A stretch of DNA of 64,000 nucleotides from Bacilli bacterium (GTDB lineage Bacteria > Bacillota_I > Bacilli_A > RFN20 > CAG-826), in contig DAOKYO010000002.1 of assembly GCA_035326105.1 (NCBI GenBank), positions 372,001 to 436,000 of the forward strand. Direction: 5' to 3'. Position numbers and translations under genes: made by a program. Below the pieces are notes generated by a model. It had not been told where the DNA came from. It saw nothing but the letters and a program-made list of their open reading frames with translations, and searched no databases. How positions within the stretch are numbered: the stretch's first letter is position 1; every line of letters begins with the position of its first letter. Shown here one piece after another: positions 1-8,987 of the stretch.

Positions 1-718
1 TTTTGTTCACCGCCACAATCATCTGTACGTTGGCCGCTTTAGCGTGGTCAATAGCCTCACGGGTCTGAGGCATAACGCCGTCATCGGCGGCTACGACTAA
101 AACCACGATATCGGTCACACTTGCTCCCCGCGAACGCATGGCAGTAAAAGCCTCATGTCCGGGAGTATCGATGAAGGTAATTTTTTTACCATTATATTCT
201 TTTTGATAAGCACCGATGGCTTGGGTAATGGCTCCAACTTCCCCTGCGGCAATGTTGGAGTTCCGAATCGTATCAATTAATGTGGTTTTTCCGTGGTCGA
301 CGTGACCCATAATTGTCACGACCGGAGGCCGCTCTTTCAAATCTTTTTCATCGTCTTCAATCTCTAATTCTTCAAAATTTTCCGCCTCAACAATTTTCTC
401 TTTTTTAAAGTCATAACCGTATTCCAGGCACACCTCACCGATTAACTCATCATCGAGGGAGGCATTAATTGTTACCATTTTTCCTTGCATAAAAAGATAT
501 TTAATAATATCCGCAGGACTGATTTTCAGTTGATCGGCCAATTGGCTGACAGTCAATGAACCGGCATAGGTAAAAACACCATTGTTAACCTTTGGTCCTT
601 CTTTTTTTCCTTTCACTCCTTTAGATGGAAGATTGGAAATTCTTTTTCCTGTCAAGTTGCTTTGATTTCCCTCGTTTTTGCGGGAAAAGTCCTCATATTT
701 TCTCTTCTTATCTGCCAT
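1..718 (-). CDS. infB: Translation initiation factor IF-2, N-terminal part (runs off left edge)
   Basis: These are the first 239 residues of IF-2, the GTPase that brings initiator tRNA to the 30S subunit; the rest lies left of the window. A short basic start leads into an IF2_N-like segment (about residues 50-105) and then the G domain, with P-loop GHVDHGKT at 138-145 and DTPGHE at 184-189. The N-terminal extension is far shorter than in Escherichia coli. ATG 718 is preceded by GAAGGTGA six bases upstream and overlaps the upstream gene by 11 bases. It is the last visible gene of the rimP-nusA-rnpM-ylxQ-infB operon. Confidence 0.97.
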   Translation of the reverse strand, partial: MADKKRKYEDFSRKNEGNQSNLTGKRISNLPSKGVKGKKEGPKVNNGVFTYAGSLTVSQLADQLKISPADIIKYLFMQGKMVTINASLDDELIGEVCLEYGYDFKKEKIVEAENFEELEIEDDEKDLKERPPVVTIMGHVDHGKTTLIDTIRNSNIAAGEVGAITQAIGAYQKEYNGKKITFIDTPGHEAFTAMRSRGASVTDIVVLVVAADDGVMPQTREAIDHAKAANVQMIVAVNK

Positions 719-1052
719 ATTGGTCACCTTCTTTCAATAATTTTTCAATCTTGTCCGCTAATCCGCGGTCGGTAACGGCTAAAGCCCCTACCCGTTTGAC
801 GCCAAAGGCGTGTCCTAAATCAGTCAACGAAGGAAAAACAATAAGCGATATTCCTTGTTCGGCGGCAATTTTTTCTAAATGCCGTTTTGGTTTTTCACTC
901 AGATCTTCCGTTACGATTAGGCCCTTTATCTTGCTGGGAAGAGTATGGGTGATATTTTCATATCCGAGGACCAGTTTACGACCGCGAAACGCGATTCCCA
1001 GCACTCCTCTAAACTCATTTTCGATTGCGGATGTAGTTTTCAATATCGCCAT
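708..1052 (-). CDS. ylxQ: L7Ae/L30e-family RNA-binding protein (YlxQ-like)
   Basis: A 114-residue protein of the L7Ae/L30e fold, placed between rnpM and infB exactly as ylxQ is in Bacilli. Its middle (VTEDLSEKPKRHLEKI) and the later GHAFGVKRVGALAV stretch match the family pattern. Homologues bind kink-turn RNA; the target here is unknown. GAGGAAATAT precedes ATG 1052. The start lies 38 bases inside rnpM, so the two are likely translationally coupled. Confidence 0.85.
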   Translation of the reverse strand: MAILKTTSAIENEFRGVLGIAFRGRKLVLGYENITHTLPSKIKGLIVTEDLSEKPKRHLEKIAAEQGISLIVFPSLTDLGHAFGVKRVGALAVTDRGLADKIEKLLKEGDQYGR

Positions 1053-1278
1053 ATATTTCCTCGGGTATCATCATTTCAAAAGCCTTCTCAAAAGCTTTCT
1101 TTTTTTTCGCCATCTGCAGGGCTTCAAGACTGATTTTCAAATAAGCTCCACGCCCATTCAATTTACCCGTCGGGTCAATCTTAATCTCCCCGGTTGGAGT
1201 TTTAACAATCCGAAGCAAATCTTTTTTGGGCAATTGCTCGCCCGTGGCTAGACATCGCCGCAAAGGAATTTTTTTCAT
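1015..1278 (-). CDS. rnpM: RNase P modulator RnpM (YlxR family)
   Basis: An 87-residue YlxR-family protein. The N-terminal PLRRCLATGE motif and the GRGAYL motif at about residues 43-48 are the family hallmarks. In Bacillus subtilis this protein binds RNase P RNA and modulates its activity; here that role is inferred by homology. It sits between nusA and ylxQ, the standard gene order, and AGGAAATAATCG gives a ribosome site for ATG 1278. Confidence 0.9.
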   Translation of the reverse strand: MKKIPLRRCLATGEQLPKKDLLRIVKTPTGEIKIDPTGKLNGRGAYLKISLEALQMAKKKKAFEKAFEMMIPEEIYGDIENYIRNRK

Positions 1279-1295
1279 CGATTATTTCCTCCAAA

Positions 1296-2954
1296 CTACT
1301 TGACGTACTTATCGACTAACTCCTCATCATATAGATCGTCGTAATCATCATAATCGCTGTTGTTATCATCTTTATTTTCTTCAGCTTCAAGTTGCGCCAA
1401 TTCTTCATCCGTATAAATGTCCATTCTCGGGGCCGCCGCTGTTTGCGGAAGGGGAGAATCCGACTTCTCATCCGTTTTTAAGTCCGGTTTCCGATATTTC
1501 TTCCGATTGAAACTCTGTTTGCCTCTTTGTTTTTCATTCTCAAGTTCAGCTTCGAGTTCATCGAGAGTTTTGGTGGTCTTAACATGAACGTTGGGTTCAC
1601 TGACTACACCAGCCACTGCCACCTCCGGTTCAACGGCAACCGGAATTTCGCCGCTTTCAACAACGGGGCTAGCCGCAACTTCTTGCGCGGTCTCCTCTAT
1701 CTGCTCCGCTTCCGTCAGCGCTTCATCAACCACTTCATCGACTGGCAGTTCCTCCGTCGTTGGCGCGACGAAATCACTCGGTATCTCATCTTTGATCGTC
1801 GGTTCAATAGAAGCTAAGTATTCTTCCTGGGCTTTAACCCGTTCTTTTTCTTTTTGGATGGCACTCAATTCTTCGGCAGTTTGAATCTTAAGCCCCAATT
1901 TAAGCGCCTCATCCATCTCTTTAATATCAATGTGCCAGTTGGTAAGTTTTACCGCCAAACGAACATTGACCCCCTTTTTGCCAATAGCGACCGAAAGGCC
2001 ACCATTGTTGACAACGGCAGTTGCTTTATGTTCCGCCTCATCCATCGCCACCCCGATAACCTGAGCCGGCCGTAAGGCTTCAATAATGAAAAGACCCGGG
2101 TTTTCGTTATAGCCGATAATGTCGATTTTTTCTGTTTGAGAACCATTCCCCAGTTGGGCAACGACCTTTTGAATACGGGAACCGTTAGGCCCGATACAAG
2201 CCCCGGTCGGATCGACATTGGGATCGAGGGAAATGACCGCCACTTTAGACCGCTCTCCCGCTTCCCGAGCAATGGCTTTAATGATGACTGTTCCATCATA
2301 TATCTCATGAATTTCCTCTTCCATCAGGCGGCGTAAGAAGCCTTCATGTGAACGAGAAATACTAATTTGGGCACCCTTTGTGGTGCTTTCGACACTGACC
2401 ACATAAACTTTAAGCGGCTTTCCCACTTCAAAGGTCTCATCGCCAATCGCGCTTTTGCTATTTAAGAAAAGGTAGGAGCTGGCCCCAACTTTTAAAGTTG
2501 TGCCATGATCATCGGTCGATTCAACGATTCCGGTAATCATCTCGCCAATCTTATCTTTATATTGCTCGTAAAGGGCGGCTTTTTGTAAATCGGATAATTT
2601 TTGTTTAAAAACGTTGGCCATTGTTTTGACTGCGCCTTTATTAAAATCGTCAATTGAATAAGATGTTTCATAAATATCATCCACCTTAAAATTGGGATTG
2701 ATTTTTTGCGCGTCGGCTAGGCTAATTTCCAGAAAGTCATCCTGAACATCCTCAACCACTTTTTTTTGCTGAAAAAGACCGATTTCTCCTGCTTTTAAAT
2801 CAATATCAACGCGAATTAGGGCATCATCGCCCCCGTCGAGAAATTTTATAAAAGCTTTGGAGACAGCCTCTTTTAATGCAAGGGCCACTTGATCAATATC
2901 AAGATTTGAGGAAGCGGCAACCGCTTCAATTGATTGGACAAATTTGTTTTTCAT
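1296..2954 (-). CDS. nusA: Transcription termination/antitermination factor NusA
   Basis: A 552-residue NusA, which binds RNA polymerase and modulates pausing, termination and antitermination. Domains in order: N-terminal polymerase-binding domain (1 to ~125), S1 domain (~135-205), KH1 (~220-290, GACIGPNGSRI) and KH2 (~300-345, VAIGKKGVNVRLA). A tail of roughly 190 residues follows, rich in Glu/Asp and ending in an acidic run (DDNNSDYDDYDDLYDEE). Firmicute NusA is usually near 370-400 residues, so the acidic tail is extra; it does not look like the AR repeats of Proteobacteria. AAGGAAAAAGGT precedes ATG 2954. Confidence 0.97.
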   Translation of the reverse strand: MKNKFVQSIEAVAASSNLDIDQVALALKEAVSKAFIKFLDGGDDALIRVDIDLKAGEIGLFQQKKVVEDVQDDFLEISLADAQKINPNFKVDDIYETSYSIDDFNKGAVKTMANVFKQKLSDLQKAALYEQYKDKIGEMITGIVESTDDHGTTLKVGASSYLFLNSKSAIGDETFEVGKPLKVYVVSVESTTKGAQISISRSHEGFLRRLMEEEIHEIYDGTVIIKAIAREAGERSKVAVISLDPNVDPTGACIGPNGSRIQKVVAQLGNGSQTEKIDIIGYNENPGLFIIEALRPAQVIGVAMDEAEHKATAVVNNGGLSVAIGKKGVNVRLAVKLTNWHIDIKEMDEALKLGLKIQTAEELSAIQKEKERVKAQEEYLASIEPTIKDEIPSDFVAPTTEELPVDEVVDEALTEAEQIEETAQEVAASPVVESGEIPVAVEPEVAVAGVVSEPNVHVKTTKTLDELEAELENEKQRGKQSFNRKKYRKPDLKTDEKSDSPLPQTAAAPRMDIYTDEELAQLEAEENKDDNNSDYDDYDDLYDEELVDKYVK

Positions 2955-2965
2955 ACCTTTTTCCT

Positions 2966-3433
2966 TTAAAACTTTATGGCCAAATTGGCTTTGTCGATAT
3001 TCTTGCGAACAATTTTCCGGGTCCGCTTCCGGGTTTTAACAAAATCTTCAATCTCTACGAATTCTTTATCAATATGAAGAATGGTTCCCTGAACATAATT
3101 CTCCCCCTCAAATGGGTTGGAAAGATGCAAATTGACATATTCGCCTTGATATTCATCCAACTCTTCAATATTAATGCGTTTTTCAGCGCCGGCGCTCGAT
3201 ACATCAAGCGTGTAACTTGTGTCGATGACATCATGCTCGTCAAGAAGCACGGCCAGACGCTCGGACAAATTCACTATTTCTTCAAGATCAATCGGAACTT
3301 TTTTTCGGTCAACCACCACCGAAAGCCGTGAATCTTTCCCCTTGGAAATAAAGGAAAGTTCATACAGATCAAAATGGTTTTCTTTTAGAAAGTCGCTGAT
3401 AATTGGGCTTAATTTTTCCTCAATTAAAGACAT
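2966..3433 (-). CDS. rimP: Ribosome maturation factor RimP
   Basis: A 155-residue RimP, which assists maturation of the 30S subunit. The N-terminal alpha/beta domain carries the family pattern LYELSFISKGKDSRLSVVVD, followed by the C-terminal SH3-like domain containing VSSAGAEKRI and YVNLHLSNPFEG. It is the first gene of the operon and lies 11 bases before nusA. A perfect 10-bp hairpin sits directly upstream of its ribosome site. Confidence 0.95.
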   Translation of the reverse strand: MSLIEEKLSPIISDFLKENHFDLYELSFISKGKDSRLSVVVDRKKVPIDLEEIVNLSERLAVLLDEHDVIDTSYTLDVSSAGAEKRINIEELDEYQGEYVNLHLSNPFEGENYVQGTILHIDKEFVEIEDFVKTRKRTRKIVRKNIDKANLAIKF

Positions 3434-3452
3434 AATTTCTCCTTTTAAATAT

Positions 3453-3479
3453 AAAGAGTGGGCAATCGACCCACTCTTT
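3453..3479 (-). promoter_or_regulatory. Leader hairpin before rimP (terminator or attenuator)
   Basis: Perfect 10-bp arms (3453-3462 and 3470-3479) enclose a 7-base loop. On the minus strand the stem is followed by TTTATATTT and then AAGGAG with the rimP start 19 bases beyond. It could terminate the upstream hydrolase transcript. There is no room for a promoter between it and rimP, so operon transcripts started upstream must read through it. Confidence 0.7.
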
Positions 3480-3566
3480 GGAAGAGTATTAATGAGGAAG
3501 AATCCCCATGCGTCTTAAAATATAGCGCAAAATTAAACGAAAAGCAATCAATATAGATTAAAATAG

Positions 3567-4316
3567 CTAGTTTTTAAGCCATTCCTTCAAGAGAAAAAAC
3601 CATTTGGCCACATGGTCATCAATATCGTCTTTTCCCATCGCCGTCGATTCATTGGCTAAACTAAGACCATGTTGACCTTTTTCGAAAAGGTGAAACTCAC
3701 AGGCAATCTTTGTATGGTTTAGACGCCGAATGTAATCCAATATTCCCTGAACATCGACAATTTGATCCTCGTAGGTAGACCAGATGAAAGTCGGCGGAGT
3801 ATTCTTGGAAATATAATCGGAGGCATCAACGCCCAGTATGTTAAAAATGCTTGTCTTATCTTCGACTGATAACTTAGAGTAAAAAACATTGTCATCCTCC
3901 GGCAAATACTTGCTCGTAAGCGCCGGATAGGCTAAAATCACCCGCTTGATATACCGATAAAATAGCGATCCGGAAATCGCCGCTAAATGCGCACCGGCGG
4001 AGAAGCCAATAATATAAATCTGCTCGGGATCAACCCGCAAAACCTCAGCATTATCAACAATATAATCAATGGTTTTTTTAACTTCATTAACGAGCATTTG
4101 AAAAGTGAATTGATGATTCTTTTCCCAAGTTGTGTAGTCCAAAACAAACGCTTGCATTCCTATGGCGTTAAAGGCTACCGCCACGGGATAACTTTCGCGC
4201 TGCGAAATAAAGGTATAAGCACCGCCCGGGAGAATAATGATTGCCGGATGATTAACCTTTCTTTGATAAACGGGTAAAAGATAATTAGTCAAAGAAGCGG
4301 TTTCGCTAATCTGCAT
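3567..4316 (-). CDS. Alpha/beta-hydrolase, esterase-like (BD-FAE/acetylesterase type)
   Basis: A 249-residue alpha/beta-hydrolase. Visible elements are an oxyanion-hole motif LPGGAY near the N terminus, the nucleophile elbow GFSAG, a candidate acid in YEDQIVD and a catalytic histidine in GQHGLSL. No signal peptide is seen, so it is probably cytosolic and acts on small esters; the substrate cannot be read. ATG 4316 was preferred to an in-frame start 30 bases upstream because GAGAGGTGAT lies just ahead of it. About 230 bases without recognisable features separate it from the next gene. Confidence 0.85.
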   Translation of the reverse strand: MQISETASLTNYLLPVYQRKVNHPAIIILPGGAYTFISQRESYPVAVAFNAIGMQAFVLDYTTWEKNHQFTFQMLVNEVKKTIDYIVDNAEVLRVDPEQIYIIGFSAGAHLAAISGSLFYRYIKRVILAYPALTSKYLPEDDNVFYSKLSVEDKTSIFNILGVDASDYISKNTPPTFIWSTYEDQIVDVQGILDYIRRLNHTKIACEFHLFEKGQHGLSLANESTAMGKDDIDDHVAKWFFLLKEWLKN

Positions 4317-4550
4317 TAATATCACCTCTCTTTGGTTATTTTTCACTTGGACAGCATTGTCCTTAGCAAATTTAATTATAATCCAACAAGTAATATTTCA
4401 AAACATCGTATTTATTTTTTTTCGCAATTTTCCAAGTAAAATTGCATTTTTATAATATTTGACTAGGAAAAAAAGTGTCATCCATCGACGATTGAAGATC
4501 ATAGATATAAAAATACCGAATTTTTAGTCGTCAATTAAACATGATAGTTA

Positions 4551-5348
4551 TCACTTGATTCCGATGCGCATGCGGTAACAAAAGTCAATTTCGAATTCCT
4601 TACCAGCAAAAATTCTCTTAATTGTTTTTTCGAATTTTTTTAAATCTTCTTCAATAAGATTGGGGCTTTTCCTCAAAATTGTCTGAAGGCCGCCATGGCT
4701 AAGCATTAAATTCATAAAGCGGCGAGCATCGCATTTTTCTTTATTTGAAAAAAGAATTTCCCGTGAATATCGAAAATAGCCGCTTCTTTCAATATTTTCC
4801 AGATGCTTGGTTTTGTCATATCGAAAGAAAGTGTTCCTTATGCCTTCAATACTGTTCTCAATCAATCGTTCCTTGTTGATTAAATCCTTGTAGGCCTTCT
4901 CCGCTTCCCAATCAGAGACCGGCGGCCAATCATAATCTATGGTGGCGAAAATACCGCCGTTTTTTAATATTCTATTTATTTCCTTTAAAGTGGCATCGGG
5001 TTCCATCCAATGAAAAGACTGCGAACAGATAACGACATCCGCCATATTGCTTTCAAGCGTCGTCTGATCAGAGAAAGCCTGAATAAACTTAACATTAGCT
5101 AACGGCTTTTTTCTGGCGACGCTTATCATATCCAGGCTCGGTTCTATTCCGATGACAAAATCCGCGCTATCTTTCCAAACAACCGTGGAAAGACCGGTTC
5201 CGCAACCGATATCAACCACGCACGTCGGTCTCTTCTTTAAATAGGAAAGAATTTTTTCGATGGGATAATAGGGAACCGCCGGTCGCGCACTATCATAAAT
5301 GTCGGCAAATCCTCTAAATCGTTCGGCATTTTTAACTTTGTTTTCCAT
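4551..5348 (-). CDS. SAM-dependent class I methyltransferase
   Basis: A 265-residue Methyltransf_11-type enzyme. SAM-binding motif I is VDIGCGTGLST, followed by the acidic loop GIEPS and motif IV-like DVVICSQSFHWM, a pattern shared with small-molecule methyltransferases such as the UbiE/YafE group. The substrate is unknown. GGAGGCGG precedes ATG 5348. It is the last clear host gene before the prophage. Confidence 0.88.
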   Translation of the reverse strand: MENKVKNAERFRGFADIYDSARPAVPYYPIEKILSYLKKRPTCVVDIGCGTGLSTVVWKDSADFVIGIEPSLDMISVARKKPLANVKFIQAFSDQTTLESNMADVVICSQSFHWMEPDATLKEINRILKNGGIFATIDYDWPPVSDWEAEKAYKDLINKERLIENSIEGIRNTFFRYDKTKHLENIERSGYFRYSREILFSNKEKCDARRFMNLMLSHGGLQTILRKSPNLIEEDLKKFEKTIKRIFAGKEFEIDFCYRMRIGIK

Positions 5349-5525
5349 TTATATCCGCCTCCAATGATGTATTTGTTACTTCTTTGTTCATTTAAGCCCC
5401 GTTATATTTTTCAATATTAACACTGTCAGCATTAGCACCGACATCTTTATATGATACTACGATATTGCATCTATCGTCTGTTCATCTAGAACCAATTTAA
5501 TTGCCGCTTTTGATTGACAACATAA

Positions 5526-5735
5526 TCAAAAAAGCCAAATGATTTCATTAAGTGTAGAGAAGCGGACTTTAGCTTGCGTATATAAAAACGCGCCTAGACA
5601 AATACAACCAGCCGCTAGCAATAAAAAAAGACGATATGGCAAATATCGTCTTTGACTCTTGAAAATGTGTTTATTAAACAGAAGAAATACCAACGCCAAG
5701 AAAAAAGTAATTAAGTTAAACAGTGAAAATACCAT
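5526..5735 (-). CDS. Two-segment membrane protein, possibly a gene remnant at the left junction
   Basis: A 69-residue sequence with two hydrophobic segments (about 4-20 and 35-52) joined by a basic loop. No ribosome site precedes ATG 5735, and the frame stays open about 45 bases upstream with protein-like sequence. It could therefore be the 3' part of a host gene cut by the prophage, or a small intact gene. No family is recognised. Confidence 0.35.
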   Translation of the reverse strand: MVFSLFNLITFFLALVFLLFNKHIFKSQRRYLPYRLFLLLAAGCICLGAFLYTQAKVRFSTLNEIIWLF

Positions 5736-5744
5736 TTTTTGTAC

Positions 5745-5764
5745 GAAAAGCGCTAAAAGGCGCT
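5745..5764 (-). terminator. Weak hairpin after the lysis genes
   Basis: Five-bp GC stem (AGCGC/GCGCT) with a 6-base loop, followed on the minus strand by TTTT. It would end the late transcript after the holin gene. Confidence 0.4.
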
Positions 5765-5850
5765 CAACGAGACGTAGGTTTTTCGCTGACGATTTTCAAA
5801 GTCGCGTTTTTTGAGGTGGCTACTGTCGTGAGATAAGATGATTTGAAGTA

Positions 5851-6231
5851 TTATTTTGTCTTTAAGAGGCTGATGGTCGCTTCAATTTGAGTGGTTAGCC
5901 ATGATTCCAAGTCGCCGAAATTAGTCGTGATATAGGTTTTTACATCATCGGACAACTCTTTCAAGGCTAGGTCCTTGGCCTTTGTAAGGGCCGTGGCTTG
6001 GGCTGTGACGTCGAACGTTCCGCTCTTCTTCAATGAGTCGACGTAGGTTTGAAAAACGCAACGTACCGCGCTTGTGACGATATTCGTTGCGTCCTCTAGA
6101 AACTTGGCCGATTGCTTGTCGCTGATCTTCTTGTTGATGAGTTTTATCAATTGCGCGCCCGCGATAGAAATAAGAGGTAGGACCACTGCGGTCACCACCA
6201 CTGATATGATGTTAATTAAGATGTCGTTCAT
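5851..6231 (-). CDS. Phage holin, LLH-like
   Basis: A 126-residue protein with one strong N-terminal membrane segment (about 5-30), a basic turn and a long amphipathic helical region, matching the LLH holin family in size and layout. Holins form the membrane lesion that ends infection. It is the last gene of the late transcript and overlaps the preceding coiled-coil membrane protein by four bases. No endolysin gene is seen beside it. Confidence 0.8.
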   Translation of the reverse strand: MNDILINIISVVVTAVVLPLISIAGAQLIKLINKKISDKQSAKFLEDATNIVTSAVRCVFQTYVDSLKKSGTFDVTAQATALTKAKDLALKELSDDVKTYITTNFGDLESWLTTQIEATISLLKTK

Positions 6232-6530
6232 TTTTTGATTCCTCCTGTGTGAATTGCTTTGTTTCTGACATGGTTGTCGAGTTCGCTCTCGACCTTGACG
6301 ATTCTTTCCTTCAGTGTGGAGTTTTCCTCCTGAAGTTTATCGATCGACTTTTCAATTCGGTCAATCGAGGATTTGATATAGCCGATGTCGGATATGAGGA
6401 CTCCCTCATTCTTCCCTTCGGCCTTGTTCTCGGTCTTGTTACCACGCTTGAAGGCGAGGTAGGCGAACATAATGGACGACAAGGTCCCGGCCACCGATAT
6501 GATGGTCAACACGATTTCTATTGAGCTCAT
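6228..6530 (-). CDS. Small membrane/coiled-coil lysis-region protein
   Basis: 100 residues: an N-terminal membrane segment (about 5-27), a charged linker and a coiled coil (about 48-90). The layout resembles XhlA/hemolysin-type accessory lysis proteins of phages of Gram-positive bacteria, but no specific motif decides it. It overlaps the holin and the upstream gene by four bases each. Confidence 0.6.
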   Translation of the reverse strand: MSSIEIVLTIISVAGTLSSIMFAYLAFKRGNKTENKAEGKNEGVLISDIGYIKSSIDRIEKSIDKLQEENSTLKERIVKVESELDNHVRNKAIHTGGIKK

Positions 6531-7126
6531 GTTTTGCCACCTCCTTCGATGTATTCGTTGAATGAGTCGATGATTGTCTGGAACTCGGATAGCGAGCTTT
6601 CGTCTAGGATTTTGTAATCGGACCTGTAGGCGCTTATCTTATCGAGCGTCTTTTTACTGAGGGTTCCACCAAACGTTCCGGTCTTAACATAGTTATCCAG
6701 ATATCCTTTTATCTGATAGAGATGATAGAGGTTCTTGTTCACCGCCTTGAATTCGATGTAACGAGAGAAATAGTCAACGCATTTCCTGAGGTAATCCTTA
6801 AGATGGGTCGGCCAGTCTATCTGGACCAGTTTTTTAAACTCCTCCTCGAAATCAGGATCGATGACCTCGATATTGTCTAGGGCATGGAACGTGTCGATGT
6901 TGTAGATAACGAAGTAATCCGGAAGTTCGTCTCCGAACCCCAGACGCTTCTTGTAATCCTCCAACCCATAGATGAAATAGTCCTCTTCCTCGTCGTGGAC
7001 GCAGGTCGGTCCGTGATAATCATCGAGAATCATGACATGATCGTGGTCGCTTCCGTCCTTGGCTAGGCCAAAGGCGTCGGATCCGGCTCTGTATTTGACG
7101 AGGATCTTATGGTTTAAGAAGTTCAT
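6527..7126 (-). CDS. Predicted nucleotidyltransferase (DNA polymerase beta superfamily)
   Basis: A 199-residue protein whose start, GSDAFGLAKDGSDHDHVMI, matches the Gly-Ser ... Ser-Asp-x-Asp signature of pol-beta-type nucleotidyltransferases of the YcgL group. The helical C-terminal half is family-like. ATG 7126 is preceded by GGAGGG and overlaps the stop of the tail gene as ATGA. Such genes occur in large phages, but the substrate is unknown, and its position inside the lysis region is unusual. Confidence 0.65.
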   Translation of the reverse strand: MNFLNHKILVKYRAGSDAFGLAKDGSDHDHVMILDDYHGPTCVHDEEEDYFIYGLEDYKKRLGFGDELPDYFVIYNIDTFHALDNIEVIDPDFEEEFKKLVQIDWPTHLKDYLRKCVDYFSRYIEFKAVNKNLYHLYQIKGYLDNYVKTGTFGGTLSKKTLDKISAYRSDYKILDESSLSEFQTIIDSFNEYIEGGGKT

Positions 7127-7926
7127 GATTTTGTCCCTCCATGATTGAAAAGATAGATGAAATAGACCTTGTGGCTGGAATCCGCCAACGTAAGACATAG
7201 TCTTCCGTCGCTAAGCCATTCGGCGAATAAGTTGTAGTTGGTGTTCAAAATCGAATAAGTGGCCGAGAAAGACGAGCCTTGGAGTAAGCCCATCCCCGGA
7301 ATATAGCAGACTGAATCGAGGAATTTTATTCCGATTAGACAGTATTTGACGTAGTTTTTGTTGCAGGTCACGTAGCGGTATTTCCCGCTGGCCGTGATGT
7401 TGTAGGTCGGAACACTCGAATATCCATACATCTCCTCCGCCTTGGTCTGGAAGCTGGCTATCGCCTGATTGGCCAGCTGATTGGAAGGAACGATGAGATT
7501 CGGCGAATAGCTGGAATCCAACGTGATGGAGGATGTCGTCTTGGTGTACTTGCATAAAGCAAACTGATAGACGTTACCGCCATTCAATAGGTCGTTCTGA
7601 GTCAGGGTGATCGGCGACGATGATTCAATTTTCCCTAGCACCGCCGTGTTGTTTGAGAGTGTGACCGTGATGACGATTGCGCCATACATCGATGAATCGA
7701 GAGCGACGTAGACTTGGCTCCCGGCCTCAATGAACATCCTGCGCCCGTAGATCTGGACGTATCCGCTTTGGAACGTTATGTAGTTGTTCGAGACGCTTGC
7801 CGAGCACTGACCACCGAGCCCCTTGATGACTCCCGCAGGAATCAGGCCAACGATGTGATGGTTCAGGGAGGCGTCTTGTTCAGCCGAGACGCTTGAGCCG
7901 TCGAATGTAATTTTAATTAACCCCAT
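7123..7926 (-). CDS. Tail fibre / baseplate tip protein
   Basis: 267 residues, low in charge and rich in Ser, Thr, Tyr and beta-prone segments, placed immediately after the baseplate genes and before lysis. It resembles the host-contact proteins found at this point of siphovirus operons. No enzymatic motif is visible. Confidence 0.6.
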   Translation of the reverse strand: MGLIKITFDGSSVSAEQDASLNHHIVGLIPAGVIKGLGGQCSASVSNNYITFQSGYVQIYGRRMFIEAGSQVYVALDSSMYGAIVITVTLSNNTAVLGKIESSSPITLTQNDLLNGGNVYQFALCKYTKTTSSITLDSSYSPNLIVPSNQLANQAIASFQTKAEEMYGYSSVPTYNITASGKYRYVTCNKNYVKYCLIGIKFLDSVCYIPGMGLLQGSSFSATYSILNTNYNLFAEWLSDGRLCLTLADSSHKVYFIYLFNHGGTKS

Positions 7927-7930
7927 GGTT

Positions 7931-8986
7931 TTATCTCCTTTGAAGTAGTTTTATTTTGTCGGTGAGCTTCACCCTGTACTCGCCAAGGACGACGGAGCAG
8001 GAATAAAAGCCATTTTTGAAAGATAGCTGGGTGACCATGGTCTCGTAGGTTTTGCTTTCGCCCACGAACTCAACGAAGTCGCCGAGATTGAAGTTTTGAA
8101 AAGGAACGATTATATCGTTGTCAACTGACAGATCGAACTCTATCGAATGCTCGAGGTTGCTTTTTAGAAGTTCGCTCTGTGCCTTTGTGAGAAGCGTCGA
8201 ATAGTCGCTGTCGCTGTAGAACTCGCTCACAAGCTTCACATATGGATAGCGCTTGTCGCTGTATGAGTTGGTCGTGAGTGTTCCATCAGTCAGCAGGAAA
8301 TAGGAAACCGCGCTTTTATACGAGGTGTTGTCGTCTTTTGGATAGAAGACGATCTTGTTCGTGATCTGCTTCTTTGAATCGGCAATTTTGAGGTCTGTGA
8401 TGACTGGAAGGTTGTGTTTGATGACAAGCCCTTTTGTAACCGCGCCGATGTTGACGTCGATGCCGGTTATCTTCCCTCCGGAATAGACGAGCGAATACGT
8501 GTATCTAATTCCGTAACTTTTTGCTAACGTTTCCGACAAGTCGGAAAGATTGGCCAGTTCGCTTCCGTCGTAGGTCAGGCTCCCGGTTATCGAGGCATAT
8601 ACATAAACCGATAAATACGAGAGATTCTGCTTGCTGTCGGAATTGTTCTTATATGTCGCCTTTATAAGGTTCGACAAGAACGTGCAGAGGTTACCGCTAT
8701 ATGAGGAGACCAAAACATCTAAGTCGAAAAGCGATCCAAAGTCGTTGACCTCCACTTCAGTCTTGATGTCCTTCTCTACGGTCATGGTATCTAGGATTCC
8801 AATGAAAGAAAACGAGACGCCCCTAAGAATGACGATGTCACCGATCTCGGCGTTTATCCCCACCTTGTTGACCGTGAACTTGGACTTCTGGTAGACCACG
8901 GAATCCAGGACGATCTCGAAGTCCTCTCCCACTATGGCGTTGTCCTTGTAAGACAAAGTCTTAAAATCCAAAAACAATAGCTCCAT
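7931..8986 (-). CDS. Baseplate/tail protein, Tal- or gp37-like
   Basis: A 351-residue beta-rich protein following the distal tail gene, the standard place of the tail-associated (Tal/gp37-like) component. ATG 8986 was chosen over an in-frame start 54 bases upstream because GAGGG lies just ahead and the start follows the upstream stop directly. No peptidase motif can be read. Confidence 0.6.
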   Translation of the reverse strand: MELLFLDFKTLSYKDNAIVGEDFEIVLDSVVYQKSKFTVNKVGINAEIGDIVILRGVSFSFIGILDTMTVEKDIKTEVEVNDFGSLFDLDVLVSSYSGNLCTFLSNLIKATYKNNSDSKQNLSYLSVYVYASITGSLTYDGSELANLSDLSETLAKSYGIRYTYSLVYSGGKITGIDVNIGAVTKGLVIKHNLPVITDLKIADSKKQITNKIVFYPKDDNTSYKSAVSYFLLTDGTLTTNSYSDKRYPYVKLVSEFYSDSDYSTLLTKAQSELLKSNLEHSIEFDLSVDNDIIVPFQNFNLGDFVEFVGESKTYETMVTQLSFKNGFYSCSVVLGEYRVKLTDKIKLLQRR

Positions 8987-8987
8987 A

